In this document: in pieces, positions 31,316 to 40,640 of the stretch | How the letters are laid out: each line of letters begins with the position of its first letter | How positions within the stretch are numbered: position 1 is the stretch's first letter | Assembly: GCA_009774375.1 (NCBI GenBank) | Contig: VSNO01000015.1 | Span: forward strand, 1-40,721 | Reading direction: 5' to 3' | DNA length: 40,721 bases | DNA from: Lachnospiraceae bacterium | GTDB lineage: Bacteria > Bacillota > Clostridia > Lachnospirales > Lachnospiraceae | The notes under the pieces: model-generated | Databases searched by the model: none | What the model saw: the letters and a program-made list of their open reading frames with translations, nothing else | What the model was told of the DNA's origin: nothing | Made by a program: the position numbers and the translations under genes

Positions 31316-33106
31316 ATGGGAAATTTTGCGCTCCGGTTCCTGATGTGCAATCTTTTTATCAGCATCATCATCGGGCTCCTTCTGGCTGTCAAACGCATAT
31401 TCCGAAAGAAGCTGACCAGCAGGATGCAGTACAATCTATGGTTCCCCCTGCTCGGACTCCTGGCAATCCCTTTCCTGCCTGTCCGGCCGCTGCCGTTTTT
31501 TTCATGGTCAGCCGTCTTTCAGACCATGGCTGGCGCCCATATAGGAGCCCTCCCTGACGGAAATACTGCCCCCGTTGGGGCCGGCGCCCTGGACTGGATG
31601 AATGATTTTGGCGTCGCTGTCAGTCAAAAGACATCCTCCCGCATCGGATCCCTGCTGTTCGTATTGTGGGCTGCCGGCATGGCAGGAATGGTGTTATTGA
31701 CTGCCAGGTCATCACTCCGCTTTCGCGCCCTGAAAAAATCCTCCCTGCCCCTGCAGGATCCCGGTGTGCGCAGGATATACCAGGGCTGTCTCAGGGAAAT
31801 GAACATACGCAGAAAAATACCTGTATACAGTACGGCATATCTGAAATCCCCTGTCATTTCAGGAATGTTCAGACCCTGTATCTATATGCCGATCCATTTG
31901 ATCTCTGATCATAATGCAAAAGACCTGCGGTACATGCTGCTCCATGAGCTCTCGCACTACAGGCACAGGGATGCCGTGATGAACCATCTCATGAACATTG
32001 CCAATGTGTTGTACTGGTTCAATCCAGTTGTGTGGCTTGCCTGCAGAGAAATGAAAACGGACCGTGAGATCGCCTGCGACACTTCTGTCCTGAGAATGCT
32101 GGGAGCAGACGATCATGAAAGCTACGGGCATACATTGATCGATCTTGCCGAAAAAATATCACACTCACCCTTTCCCTTTGCCACCGGCATGAGCGGAAGC
32201 ATGGCGCAAATGCAGAGACGGATCATCAATATTGCAACTTACCAGAAGGAATCCTTTCAAAAAAGTGTTTCCAGCTTCCTGGCCTATATTCTCATCGCGG
32301 CTTTTCTGGCAGGCTTCATCCCTGTCCTGTCCATCCATGCCGCCGACCGCGGCCGCTATGCCTTCCAGGAGCAGGGCAGGAACATCACATACCTCGACCT
32401 GGATGATTCCTTTGGAGAAAACGAGGGCAGTTTTGTCCTGTACGATGCCGAAAATGACTCATGGCAGATCTACAATAAGGAATGCGCCGTCACACGCATC
32501 ACGCCTGTTTCCACCTATAAGATATACAGCGCCCTGTTCGGGCTTGAAGCCGGGATCATCTCGCCGGAACAGTCTTTGCTGGAATGGGACAGACAACACT
32601 ATGCCTATGAGGCATGGAACAGCGACCAGACGCTGCAGTCGGCCATGCAGGATTCGGTTACATGGTATTTTCAGGCGATCGACAGGCAGGCAGGATTCCC
32701 TGCCATAAGGGACTATATCGCAGAAATAGAATACGGAAACCAGACAGTCCGCGGGGACATCTCCTCCTACTGGGCGGATTCCACTCTGGGCATATCCCCC
32801 ATTGAACAGGTTGAAATGCTGCAGAGATTCTATTACAACCAGTTTGGCTTTTCACCGGAAAACATCAGTGCTGTAAAGGATTCCATCTACCTGTATTCGG
32901 AAGGGAACAGCAGAATCTATGGCAAAACCGGAACGGGCGAAATCAATGGAACCAATACGTTAGGATGGTTCGTCGGATACATCGAGCAGGAAGGCCATAC
33001 CTGTTTCTTTGCCACAAGCATCCGGAACGATAATCTTGCCACCGGTTCGATCGCCGCTGAACTGACGCGTTCTATTTTGAAACAGCTTCATTACAGCCAG
33101 ACGTAA
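31316..33106 (+). CDS. blaR1: BlaR1-type beta-lactam sensor/antirepressor metallopeptidase
   Basis: A 596-residue membrane protein. The M56 zinc protease site is HELSH (His210, Glu211, His214). TM segments lie near 5-24, 42-56, 110-128 and 318-340. The extracellular C-terminal domain (about 345-596) is a class-D-beta-lactamase-like sensor with STYK (acylated Ser399, Lys402), SVT at 447-449, YGN at 473-475 and KTG at 537-539. All sensor motifs are present, so it should bind beta-lactams. GGAGG precedes ATG 31316, one base after the blaI stop. No beta-lactamase or PBP2a gene follows; the next gene is convergent, so any target must lie elsewhere. Confidence 0.93.
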   Translation: MGNFALRFLMCNLFISIIIGLLLAVKRIFRKKLTSRMQYNLWFPLLGLLAIPFLPVRPLPFFSWSAVFQTMAGAHIGALPDGNTAPVGAGALDWMNDFGVAVSQKTSSRIGSLLFVLWAAGMAGMVLLTARSSLRFRALKKSSLPLQDPGVRRIYQGCLREMNIRRKIPVYSTAYLKSPVISGMFRPCIYMPIHLISDHNAKDLRYMLLHELSHYRHRDAVMNHLMNIANVLYWFNPVVWLACREMKTDREIACDTSVLRMLGADDHESYGHTLIDLAEKISHSPFPFATGMSGSMAQMQRRIINIATYQKESFQKSVSSFLAYILIAAFLAGFIPVLSIHAADRGRYAFQEQGRNITYLDLDDSFGENEGSFVLYDAENDSWQIYNKECAVTRITPVSTYKIYSALFGLEAGIISPEQSLLEWDRQHYAYEAWNSDQTLQSAMQDSVTWYFQAIDRQAGFPAIRDYIAEIEYGNQTVRGDISSYWADSTLGISPIEQVEMLQRFYYNQFGFSPENISAVKDSIYLYSEGNSRIYGKTGTGEINGTNTLGWFVGYIEQEGHTCFFATSIRNDNLATGSIAAELTRSILKQLHYSQT

Positions 33107-33154
33107 CCAGCACAGCTGTTGTCACGCAGTCCACGCCAACAGGGCAGCTGTCAT

Positions 33155-33817
33155 TCATTTTTCGTGGAGCATCGCGAAATAACCGATCAGAACAGTCCAT
33201 ACATAGGCACAGGTTTTGGGGATCATGAGCATACCGATCAGCGGGATCTTATCAGCCCAGAGCACGACAGGTATATAGAATCCAAAGCTGAGTACGATTG
33301 TCAGCCACATGTATCTGAATGCCTGGTCTTTTTGTTCCTTCGCACTTTTATAGAACAGTACAATGATCAACAGGCCCAGCAATGCAAAAGGAATGTTGCG
33401 ATAGATCCCCCAGGAAAGCGGGGACGATGCACTCAGCCACTGGTTTTGCGGGAACAGGCTGATCGCGATCCGCGATGCGGACAGCAGATAGACTGCGGCA
33501 GTTATCCCGCGCTGTCCGTTGATCTGGTATCTTGTCCGCCAGACATAATACAGAATGACGTAAAATATCGTCATGGTAATGGACGTTATAAACTTGCCGG
33601 CTCCCAGGGCGGCCGTAAAATTCTCCAGGCCCGTTGTACACAGGGCGAATGCCCGCGGCACCAGGTGGAAAGAATCCCCCGCGCCAAGTACAACGGCCAT
33701 GATCCCAAATAAACGGTACTGCTTCTTTCCGCCGCACTTTACGATCATCGTGATGCCAATGAGGATCACGGAGATCAGATATACTGTGTCAAATACTGTT
33801 TCAACAATCGCCTGCAT
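33155..33817 (-). CDS. Multi-TM membrane protein of unknown function
   Basis: A 220-residue integral membrane protein with about seven hydrophobic segments and short loops; a conserved-looking GAGDSFHLVPRAFAL lies in the second/third segment. I do not recognise the family. AAGGAAGGAAG precedes ATG 33817. It is 22 bp downstream of the TetR gene on the same strand, so it is probably the gene that TetR controls, perhaps a transporter-like or stress protein. It converges with blaR1, and an imperfect inverted repeat around 33110-33160 (ACAGCTGTTG / CAACA..CAGCTGT) may terminate both. Confidence 0.75.
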   Translation of the reverse strand: MQAIVETVFDTVYLISVILIGITMIVKCGGKKQYRLFGIMAVVLGAGDSFHLVPRAFALCTTGLENFTAALGAGKFITSITMTIFYVILYYVWRTRYQINGQRGITAAVYLLSASRIAISLFPQNQWLSASSPLSWGIYRNIPFALLGLLIIVLFYKSAKEQKDQAFRYMWLTIVLSFGFYIPVVLWADKIPLIGMLMIPKTCAYVWTVLIGYFAMLHEK

Positions 33818-33839
33818 AAAATCTTCCTTCCTTTCTTTC

Positions 33840-34412
33840 TTATTTATCCTTAACTGTGTAGAGCACCCTGCGGATCATGCCCAGTATTCCACTGCAGTCA
33901 TAGCTGCGCTGCAGCAATGAAGAGATGATCAGGGAAAAAATGATCTCTACAAATTTTTCCGGGGTAAAAATGTCATCAAAAGCATCGGAACGGACATTTT
34001 TATCGCTCATAAGAACCGTATAAAGCTCCTTCTGCATATGTTCCCACGATCGCGCCATCAATTGTTGTCCGCTCTGTTTTTCTTTTCCGATAAAATTCAT
34101 GGAATGCAGCGTGAAAAATCCGGGATATTTTTCATCGCCCTTTTTCATGCTGTCATAGACCCACTCGACACAGCCTGAAAAACTGTCAGGATCCCTCGTA
34201 TTTTCGGAAAAATGAAATATATCGCACCATACGCTCTCCACGGCCGCCGCGATCAGATCCGATTTGGAACTGAAGTAATTATAGATCGATCCGACAGAGA
34301 CATTGCACGCCGCCGCAACCGTTCTGATGTTGACAGCTGCCCACCCCTGCGTTATAACGAGTTCCCGGCTGACATTCAGGATCGCTTCTCTGGAAGTAAC
34401 AACCGTATTCAC
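33840..34412 (-). CDS. TetR/AcrR-family transcriptional regulator
   Basis: A 190-residue repressor. The N-terminal helix-turn-helix (about 20-50) reads IRTVAAACNVSVGSIYNYFS. The rest is a helical ligand-binding and dimerisation domain. Start GTG 34412 follows GAGAGGAGA; a longer frame to 34553 would include the promoter and operator (34499-34540) and is rejected. It is likely autoregulated through the palindrome overlapping its -10 box and should also control the membrane protein gene behind it. Confidence 0.9.
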   Translation of the reverse strand: MNTVVTSREAILNVSRELVITQGWAAVNIRTVAAACNVSVGSIYNYFSSKSDLIAAAVESVWCDIFHFSENTRDPDSFSGCVEWVYDSMKKGDEKYPGFFTLHSMNFIGKEKQSGQQLMARSWEHMQKELYTVLMSDKNVRSDAFDDIFTPEKFVEIIFSLIISSLLQRSYDCSGILGMIRRVLYTVKDK

Positions 34413-34440
34413 AAAACCATCTCCTCTCAATTTCCGGCTG

Positions 34441-34460
34441 ATGCTCTTTTGCCAGAGCAT
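34441..34460 (-). other. Small leader hairpin in the tetR 5' untranslated region
   Basis: ATGCTCT and AGAGCAT form a perfect 7-bp stem with a 6-nt loop in the roughly 90-nt leader. There is no U-tract; it may stabilise the mRNA. Confidence 0.3.
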
Positions 34461-34498
34461 GCCTGATCTGCATACGGCATTTTTTCGATCTGCCCAAT

Positions 34499-34540
34499 AT
34501 GAACAATGTTCATTATAGCCGGATTCCATCGTATTGTCAA
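34499..34540 (-). promoter_or_regulatory. tetR promoter with overlapping palindromic operator
   Basis: Minus-strand TTGACA (34535-34540), 17-bp spacer and TATAAT (34512-34517) match the consensus fully. The 15-bp dyad ATGAACA-A-TGTTCAT (34499-34513) begins within the -10 box and covers the transcription start, a textbook position for repression. Confidence 0.85.
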
Positions 34541-34562
34541 TAGACGGATTCATAGAATGTTA

Positions 34563-34591
34563 TTGAAAAATTTATTTATATGAATTATAGT
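34563..34591 (+). promoter_or_regulatory. Promoter of the YesM/YesN-type two-component operon
   Basis: TTGAAA (34563-34568), 17-bp spacer, TATAGT (34586-34591), about 44 bp upstream of the kinase start. Confidence 0.6.
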
Positions 34592-34634
34592 TAAATTGCG
34601 CCCTTAAGGAAGTAACTCATGCGGAGGTATGAAC

Positions 34635-36377
34635 ATGCGTAACAGAAGATTGTATTCGATCAAAACATTTTTCCTGATATCCGGCATCATACTTCTGCTG
34701 CCCTTTGCTACATTAAGCGTCTATTTTGCCCTGCATACTATCCAGAGTTCGGAAGAGATGGTTGCATCCGCAAACCGGAACGCCCTCCATCTATATCAGC
34801 TGGAGCTTTCCTCCAACCTGGAACAGCTGGAGCTGCTGATCGCGCAGAGCTGGGCGCAGGACTGGGATTATCAGAAGCTGCGGTTCCATCAGGAAGCGAT
34901 CGATGCGCATGAAAGCACGAGGAAGATCCTGGAATCCTACAAGACGATACAGTCTGTCTACTCCTGTGTGGGTTCCATGGCTGTATGCTCGAAAGCGAAC
35001 GACTTATGCCGGTGCGTATATTACAATGACTACTCCCATGACCTGCGGGAGGATATCAAAAAATATGCCGCAGAGATCGATTTCCCTGAATCTTCCATGG
35101 CATGGTACACGAAAAAGATAAGGGATAAATGGTTTCTGGTGCGCATCCTCGGCACTGCGGACGCATACAGCGCCTGTTTTGTGGATATTGAGCTGAGTCC
35201 CGCCTTTACTTATGAGGAACCATTGACCGCGCCTTCCTTTCTGATCTATTTCGACCAGCAGATGGAACCCATGAACGGAGCCGGATTACTGAAAGATACA
35301 CATCTGACATTTCATAACGGGGATCATTACTATACGAAGCGCATATCCGGCAATAATTACATGGTGGTACACACCCCGCTTGGATATGGAAAGGTAACGA
35401 TGGCTTATATTTCACAGTACAGCGGGTTTCGCAATATGACATACTTTCAGCTGTTTGCTGTTATGCTGACTTTCCTGATGCTGCTCCTGATCCCGCTTGT
35501 GTACTATATCATGATCCGGGTCCTGTTTCAGCCGCTCTCCGATTTTAAGCATACGATGCGTGAGAGCCGCCAGGATAACCTGCACCCCAGATTGTCCTAT
35601 AACGGCCTGCTCGTGGAACTGGGTGAGTTCAGCCGCACTTTTAATCATATGATGGACAAGATTGAACAGCTGAAGATTGATTCTTATGAACAGGAGATCG
35701 CAAAGCAAAAGGCAGAATTCCAGTATCTGCAGCAGCAGCTAAAACCGCACTTTTATCTGAACTGCCTGAAGATGCTCTATGGGATCATTCAGCTAAAGCA
35801 TACGGATAAGGCCCAGCATATGATCCTGGGCATATCAGAATATATCCGCTATACATTTCGCAACAACAGTATTTTAGTGCCGTTGGAGCAGGAAGTCCGC
35901 CAGGTAGAGAATTATGTCCATATCCAGCAGGAAAGCATTGCGACAAAGGTGCTGCTGAGCACAGATATCCCATCTGAAGCCCGGCACGCCTATGTGCCCA
36001 TCATGTGCATCCAGACTTTTGTGGAAAATTCCTTTAAATATGGCGTGTGTCCGGACCGCGACCTGGAGATCCGGATCTCTGCCAACATTATCAGTGCCGA
36101 CCAGGAATCCTATCTGGATATCAGTATACAGGATAACGGATGCGGATTTTCAGAGGAAGCGCTGGCGAATTATACCAGAAGTCCGGACAACGACGGCGGG
36201 ACTGCCACCGGCATCCGCAATCTGCGGCAGCGCCTGGAGATCTTTTATCACGCAAAAGCAGGTATCACCTGCATGAATAATTACCAGGGCGCCTTGTGCG
36301 AACTGATCATACCACTGCACAGGGAACCGTACACAGAACAGATACAAGAGGTAACCGATGAATGTATTGATCATTGA
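34635..36377 (+). CDS. YesM-type sensor histidine kinase
   Basis: A 580-residue membrane kinase. TM1 (about 12-34), a 230-residue extracellular sensor (about 36-270), TM2 (about 276-302), HAMP linker, then the His_kinase domain with QYLQQQLKPHFYLNCLKML, whose His is the phospho-acceptor (family form QINPHFLYNTL). The ATPase part has QTFVENSFKYGV as N box and GIRNLRQRLEIFY near the end. Start ATG 34635 has GGAGG seven bases upstream; the ATG at 34629 is too close to it. It overlaps the regulator gene by 20 bp. Such pairs sense carbohydrates or the state of a sugar-binding protein and regulate the adjacent ABC transporter. Confidence 0.92.
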   Translation: MRNRRLYSIKTFFLISGIILLLPFATLSVYFALHTIQSSEEMVASANRNALHLYQLELSSNLEQLELLIAQSWAQDWDYQKLRFHQEAIDAHESTRKILESYKTIQSVYSCVGSMAVCSKANDLCRCVYYNDYSHDLREDIKKYAAEIDFPESSMAWYTKKIRDKWFLVRILGTADAYSACFVDIELSPAFTYEEPLTAPSFLIYFDQQMEPMNGAGLLKDTHLTFHNGDHYYTKRISGNNYMVVHTPLGYGKVTMAYISQYSGFRNMTYFQLFAVMLTFLMLLLIPLVYYIMIRVLFQPLSDFKHTMRESRQDNLHPRLSYNGLLVELGEFSRTFNHMMDKIEQLKIDSYEQEIAKQKAEFQYLQQQLKPHFYLNCLKMLYGIIQLKHTDKAQHMILGISEYIRYTFRNNSILVPLEQEVRQVENYVHIQQESIATKVLLSTDIPSEARHAYVPIMCIQTFVENSFKYGVCPDRDLEIRISANIISADQESYLDISIQDNGCGFSEEALANYTRSPDNDGGTATGIRNLRQRLEIFYHAKAGITCMNNYQGALCELIIPLHREPYTEQIQEVTDECIDH

Positions 36378-37944
36378 TGACCAGCCGGATGTGGTTGAAG
36401 GCATCCGGCAGGGAATTGACTGGAAATTTTTAGGTATCCATAACGTTTTTCATGCCTATAACAGTGCCGCCGCCAAGGCGGTCATCCTGCGGGAGGACAT
36501 CCACATCGCGCTGTGCGATATTGAGATGCCAAACGGAAGCGGGCTCGAGCTGTTTGAGTGGGCATGCGGCAGTTATCCCGGCATTAAATTTATCTTTCTA
36601 ACTGCCCATGCGGACTTTGCCTATGCGCAGCAGGCTTTAAAGCTCGGCGGTTTTGACTATCTTGTCCAGCCGGCTCCCTATGAACTGGTGGAGAGTACCC
36701 TGCAAAGGGCGATGCTCCAGCTGCAAAAAGAACAGAAGCAGCAGCAGGTTCTCGTATATGGCAGCTATGTGAGCAAACACGAAAAGGAGCTTTTGGATGT
36801 CATTCTGAGAGAATATCTCTCTGGACGGCAAAAAAACGCAAATACCGTCATACAGTACCTGAAGACACTGGCTATCGACATTGAACCAGAAGAAAAAAAC
36901 TGGATGGTGTGCATTCAGATCCTGAACCGGAACGATCTGGTGGAAAAGGTTGACAGGGAGCTTCTGTACTTTATCCTGGAAAATGTCTTTATGGAAATAC
37001 TGGGAGATTACTCCCGCCGCCTGTTTTTCTGCGCTATGGACGAAGAGACGTACATAGGCGTCTTTTATCGTACCTCTGTCTGGAAGCAGGACGATATGTG
37101 CCGCAACCTGGATCATTTTGTAGATCTGGCAGAGGAAAAGCTGCACCTGTCTGTCGCATGTTATGTGAGCAGAGAAACCGGGCTGACACAGCTGCCGGAC
37201 TGTCTGAAACAGATGATGGAATCGGCGGAGAGCAATCTCGTCCGGAAACCAGGCGTCTTTCAGACAGGCCTGGAAGAGATCCATGCAGAAACAGAGTATG
37301 ACGCCCCCAATTTTGAACAGATGAAACATTATCTTCTGATCGGACAGTATCACATCGTCGGCGATATGGTACAGGATTATTTCGGAAGAATGGAGGCAAA
37401 AGGAAGGATCAGCAAAAAGACCTTAGCCTATTTTCAGCAGGATTTTCTTCAGATGTTCTTTGAGCTTCTGGGTACGCACAGCGTGAGGGCTCACGAGGCA
37501 TTCCAGCAGGAATACGATGTTATGGCCCTGAAAAAATCAACGGAATCTTTGAGCCAGATGTATCATTTGGTGGATTTCGTGATTACCTATCTGAAAGGAC
37601 TTGAAGAGAACAGCAGGGAGACTGCCCCTGTCGACAGGGCGGTCGCTTATATCAGGAAAAACATCCATCAGAACATCAGCCGCACAGATATCGCAGATAA
37701 TATTTATATGAATCCCGAATATCTGTCACGATTATTTAAGAAAGAAAAAAACATCTCTTTAACAGATTACATTGTTCAGGAAAAACTCAAAATGGCTGCC
37801 GCCATGCTCAGGAGCACCAGCCTGCCTGTCAGTGTGATCGCTTCTAATATAGGTTATACAAATTTCTCATATTTTACACAGGTTTTTCGGAAAAGTTACG
37901 GAATGTCGCCCAGCGAATATAGGCAAAACGACCAAAAACAGTAG
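36358..37944 (+). CDS. YesN-type response regulator with AraC helix-turn-helix
   Basis: A 528-residue regulator. The receiver domain (1-120) has DD at 7-8 and phospho-acceptor Asp54 (LCDIEMP). The usual switch Lys-Pro is replaced by Gln-Pro at 104-105 (LVQPAPYE), a variant seen in other large YesN-type regulators. A long middle region (about 130-415) of unknown ligand role follows, then the AraC DNA-binding domain (about 425-527: ISRTDIADNIYMNPEYLSRL and VSVIASNIGYTNFSYFTQVF). GAGG lies six bases before ATG 36358. It most probably activates the solute-binding protein operon that follows. Confidence 0.92.
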   Translation: MNVLIIDDQPDVVEGIRQGIDWKFLGIHNVFHAYNSAAAKAVILREDIHIALCDIEMPNGSGLELFEWACGSYPGIKFIFLTAHADFAYAQQALKLGGFDYLVQPAPYELVESTLQRAMLQLQKEQKQQQVLVYGSYVSKHEKELLDVILREYLSGRQKNANTVIQYLKTLAIDIEPEEKNWMVCIQILNRNDLVEKVDRELLYFILENVFMEILGDYSRRLFFCAMDEETYIGVFYRTSVWKQDDMCRNLDHFVDLAEEKLHLSVACYVSRETGLTQLPDCLKQMMESAESNLVRKPGVFQTGLEEIHAETEYDAPNFEQMKHYLLIGQYHIVGDMVQDYFGRMEAKGRISKKTLAYFQQDFLQMFFELLGTHSVRAHEAFQQEYDVMALKKSTESLSQMYHLVDFVITYLKGLEENSRETAPVDRAVAYIRKNIHQNISRTDIADNIYMNPEYLSRLFKKEKNISLTDYIVQEKLKMAAAMLRSTSLPVSVIASNIGYTNFSYFTQVFRKSYGMSPSEYRQNDQKQ

Positions 37945-38061
37945 TGTTTTCATATCGTAAAATGTCATAATATATAAAGTTTAGGTCACAATATTTATAG
38001 CCTTCCTCTACCGTTTTCAGATACAATTTTTACATAAACAGGTGAAAGGAAGGTATATTTT

Positions 38062-39594
38062 ATGAAACCAAAAAAATTTGCAGCATTGAGTTTAAGCGTG
38101 TTGATGACTGCCAGCCTGCTTGCCGGATGCAGCTCCGGCAAACAGGCAGATCCCGGAGATCAAGGACAGGCATCCTCCGACGCACAGGGAACTGCTTCCG
38201 AACAAAATACCAGCGGGCAGGAGGCCTATACAGTCAAGATCCTGGCGCCGGGAGATGCTTCCACGGAGGACTGTCAGAAAGTCTCCGCAGCAGCCAGCGC
38301 GATCACAAAAGAAAAATTTAATACGGAAATCGAAGTGACCAGGGTTGGTTTCGGAAGCTATGACCAGCAGGTAAATCTTATGCTGGCTTCCAATGAAAAG
38401 CTGGATCTGATGTACCAATACTGCGGAAACGTGACAACAGCGATCAGCAGCGGTCAGATCTTACCGCTTGATGATTACCTGGATGGCTATGGCAAAGACC
38501 TGAAGGAACAGATCAGCCTGGATGACTGGCGCTGTGTGACGTTCAACGGAAATATCTATGGCGTGCCGTCCAACAAGGAAAAGGCGACCGGATGGGGATT
38601 TGCCTTTAATAAAGAGATGGCAGACGCCACGGGGATCGACTACACCGCGATCAAGACGCAGGAGGACTTGGAGCCGCTGCTGACAAAAGTAAAAGAGTTG
38701 TACCCTGACGTATATCCGATCGTATCGCACACCGGTTATTGCAGCAGCATGACAAAGCAGGATGACCTGGGCGGGGATATCGGTTCACTGCTCAGTGTAG
38801 ATTCCGACAATACGGAGGTCATCAACTACTATGCCTCTGATGCTTATTATGATGAAGCAAAACTCCGTTATGACTGGGCGCAGAAGGGCCTGATCATGCC
38901 GGATGCATCCACCAGCACAGAAAACGCGAACAGTCTGATCGGCGCGGGGAAGGCATTCGGCAGATTCTCGAATACAAAACCCGGAATAGAGCAGGAAATA
39001 GCAAAAGAATCCGGCAAGGAGATCGCAGTCGTCGAACTGATCCCCCCTTACACCACGACGACCCGCGTCGACATCGTGTGGTATGTACCCCACAACAGCA
39101 AACAGCCGGAAAGAGCTGTCCAGGTGTTAAACGAAATCTATACGAATCCTGAACTTGCCAATATTCTGATCAACGGCATTGAAGGCCAGCACTATGAAGT
39201 CATCGATGCGGAAAAAGGGATCGTAGATTATCCCGAGGGGATCAACGGGGCAAATACCGGTTATCTAAGCCTCCCGTGGGCATGGCCAAACGAAATGATC
39301 TCCTACGTATGGAACGGCAATCCGGAGGATATCTGGACACAGACAGAGAGCTTCAATAAAAACGCGATCGTGTCACCCGCAAAGGGGTTCGCATGGGACA
39401 ATACTGAGATCCAGAGTGAAGTGGCAGCATGCGCCAATGTAGTCGCGAAATATGATCATGCATTGATGGCGGGTTCACTGGACCCGGAGACAACGATTCC
39501 GCAGTTCATCGCGGAACTCGAGAGCGCCGGGGCAAACGCGATCATTGCTGAAAAGCAGAAACAGCTGGACGCATGGCTGGAAGCAAATCAGTGA
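38062..39594 (+). CDS. Extracellular solute-binding lipoprotein of a carbohydrate ABC transporter
   Basis: A 510-residue lipoprotein. The signal peptide ends in LLAGC, so it is anchored by Cys23, followed by a Ser/Gly/Gln-rich linker. The mature part has the family 1 solute-binding fold (LDLMYQYCGNVTTAISSGQI, LPLDDYLDGYGKDLKE) and a C-terminal region like the DUF3502 domain of LipO-type proteins (FAWDNTEIQSEVAACANVV). GGAAGG precedes the ATG. The gene stands between the two-component system and the LplB permease. The 117-bp upstream gap is AT-rich and holds no sharp consensus promoter, fitting activator dependence. Confidence 0.92.
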   Translation: MKPKKFAALSLSVLMTASLLAGCSSGKQADPGDQGQASSDAQGTASEQNTSGQEAYTVKILAPGDASTEDCQKVSAAASAITKEKFNTEIEVTRVGFGSYDQQVNLMLASNEKLDLMYQYCGNVTTAISSGQILPLDDYLDGYGKDLKEQISLDDWRCVTFNGNIYGVPSNKEKATGWGFAFNKEMADATGIDYTAIKTQEDLEPLLTKVKELYPDVYPIVSHTGYCSSMTKQDDLGGDIGSLLSVDSDNTEVINYYASDAYYDEAKLRYDWAQKGLIMPDASTSTENANSLIGAGKAFGRFSNTKPGIEQEIAKESGKEIAVVELIPPYTTTTRVDIVWYVPHNSKQPERAVQVLNEIYTNPELANILINGIEGQHYEVIDAEKGIVDYPEGINGANTGYLSLPWAWPNEMISYVWNGNPEDIWTQTESFNKNAIVSPAKGFAWDNTEIQSEVAACANVVAKYDHALMAGSLDPETTIPQFIAELESAGANAIIAEKQKQLDAWLEANQ

Positions 39595-39609
39595 GAAATT
39601 CCGTTAAAT

Positions 39610-39640
39610 AATATGGCGGCGGGGGAACTGCCGCCATATT
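39610..39640 (+). terminator. Intercistronic GC-rich hairpin after the binding-protein gene
   Basis: Perfect 11-bp arms 39610-39620 and 39630-39640 with a 9-nt loop and no long U-tract. In sugar ABC operons such structures stabilise or attenuate so that the binding protein is made in excess over the permeases. Confidence 0.7.
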
Positions 39641-39704
39641 CACTTTATGCGCAGGCGGAGCGAGTATATACAAATATTCCTGACGCCTGAGATTGGAGTC
39701 TGAT

Positions 39705-40622
39705 ATGTCAAAGAAAATGAAAAAATATAAACGGTATCTTCCGCTCTACTTTATGATGGTTCCGGGATTGGTGTATCTGATCATCAACAACTACATCCCC
39801 ATGGGAGGCATTATCATTGCCTTTAAGAAATTTAACTACGCCAAGGGGATCCTTGGCAGCCCCTGGACCGGACTGGACAACTTTGAATTTTTGTTTAAGA
39901 CAAAAGAAGCATGGACGATCACCCGCAACACCTTAGTCTACAATATGCTGTTTATCGTTATCGGAACGATATTGGCCGTCGCGGTGGCGATTCTGCTCAA
40001 TGAGCTGAAATCTGTCATGGCCAAGAAGGTCTACCAGACGGTGATCTTAGTACCTTTTCTGATTTCGATCGTCGTAGTCAGCTATCTGGTCTATGGTTTT
40101 CTGAGTACAGACACAGGATTTATCAATAAAAGTATCCTGCAGCCAATGGGGAAAAACTCTATTTCCTGGTATTCGGATCCTACATACTGGCCGTTCATTC
40201 TCGTTATCGTAAATGTGTGGAAAAACCTCGGATACAACTGTATCATCTATTATGCTACCGTGGTCGGGCTTGATACCAGCCTGTATGAATCCGCTGCGAT
40301 CGACGGCGCCGGAAGGTGGAAAAGAATCTGGCATATCACACTGCCCGGCCTGAAAACAACGATCATCACGCTGGTATTGATGTCTGTCGGACGTGTCTTC
40401 TATTCCGATTTTGGTCTCTTTTATCAGGTGCCGATGAACAGTGGTCCGCTGATCGACGTCACCAATACGATCGATACCTATGTATACCGCGGCCTGATGG
40501 AACTCAACAATATCGGCATGGCGTCTGCAGCGGCAGTCTATCAGTCGCTGGTCGGTTTTATCCTGGTGTTATCCGCCAATATGATCGTGCGGAAGATCGA
40601 TCAGGAAAGCGCATTATTTTAA
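39705..40622 (+). CDS. ABC transporter permease, LplB type (carbohydrate uptake)
   Basis: A 305-residue inner-membrane permease with six TM segments. The EAA loop reads YESAAIDGAGRWKRIWHITL, which contacts the ATPase. The N-terminus has YFMMVPGLVYLIINNYIPMGG, as in LplB/YtcP-associated permeases. Start ATG 39705 has GGAG seven bases upstream; the in-frame TTG at 39693 is rejected. It works with the binding protein at 38062 and the second permease at 40641. The ATPase is not in the window; MsmX-like shared ATPases usually serve these systems. Confidence 0.93.
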   Translation: MSKKMKKYKRYLPLYFMMVPGLVYLIINNYIPMGGIIIAFKKFNYAKGILGSPWTGLDNFEFLFKTKEAWTITRNTLVYNMLFIVIGTILAVAVAILLNELKSVMAKKVYQTVILVPFLISIVVVSYLVYGFLSTDTGFINKSILQPMGKNSISWYSDPTYWPFILVIVNVWKNLGYNCIIYYATVVGLDTSLYESAAIDGAGRWKRIWHITLPGLKTTIITLVLMSVGRVFYSDFGLFYQVPMNSGPLIDVTNTIDTYVYRGLMELNNIGMASAAAVYQSLVGFILVLSANMIVRKIDQESALF

Positions 40623-40640
40623 CGTGTGGAGGTAAAAGAA

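Noticed and set aside
36660..36680. Inactive receiver domain because Lys is replaced by Gln in YesN-type regulator
   Set aside because: The phospho-acceptor Asp54 and acidic pair are intact, and I know the QP variant from other regulators of this type, so it is not evidence of loss of function.
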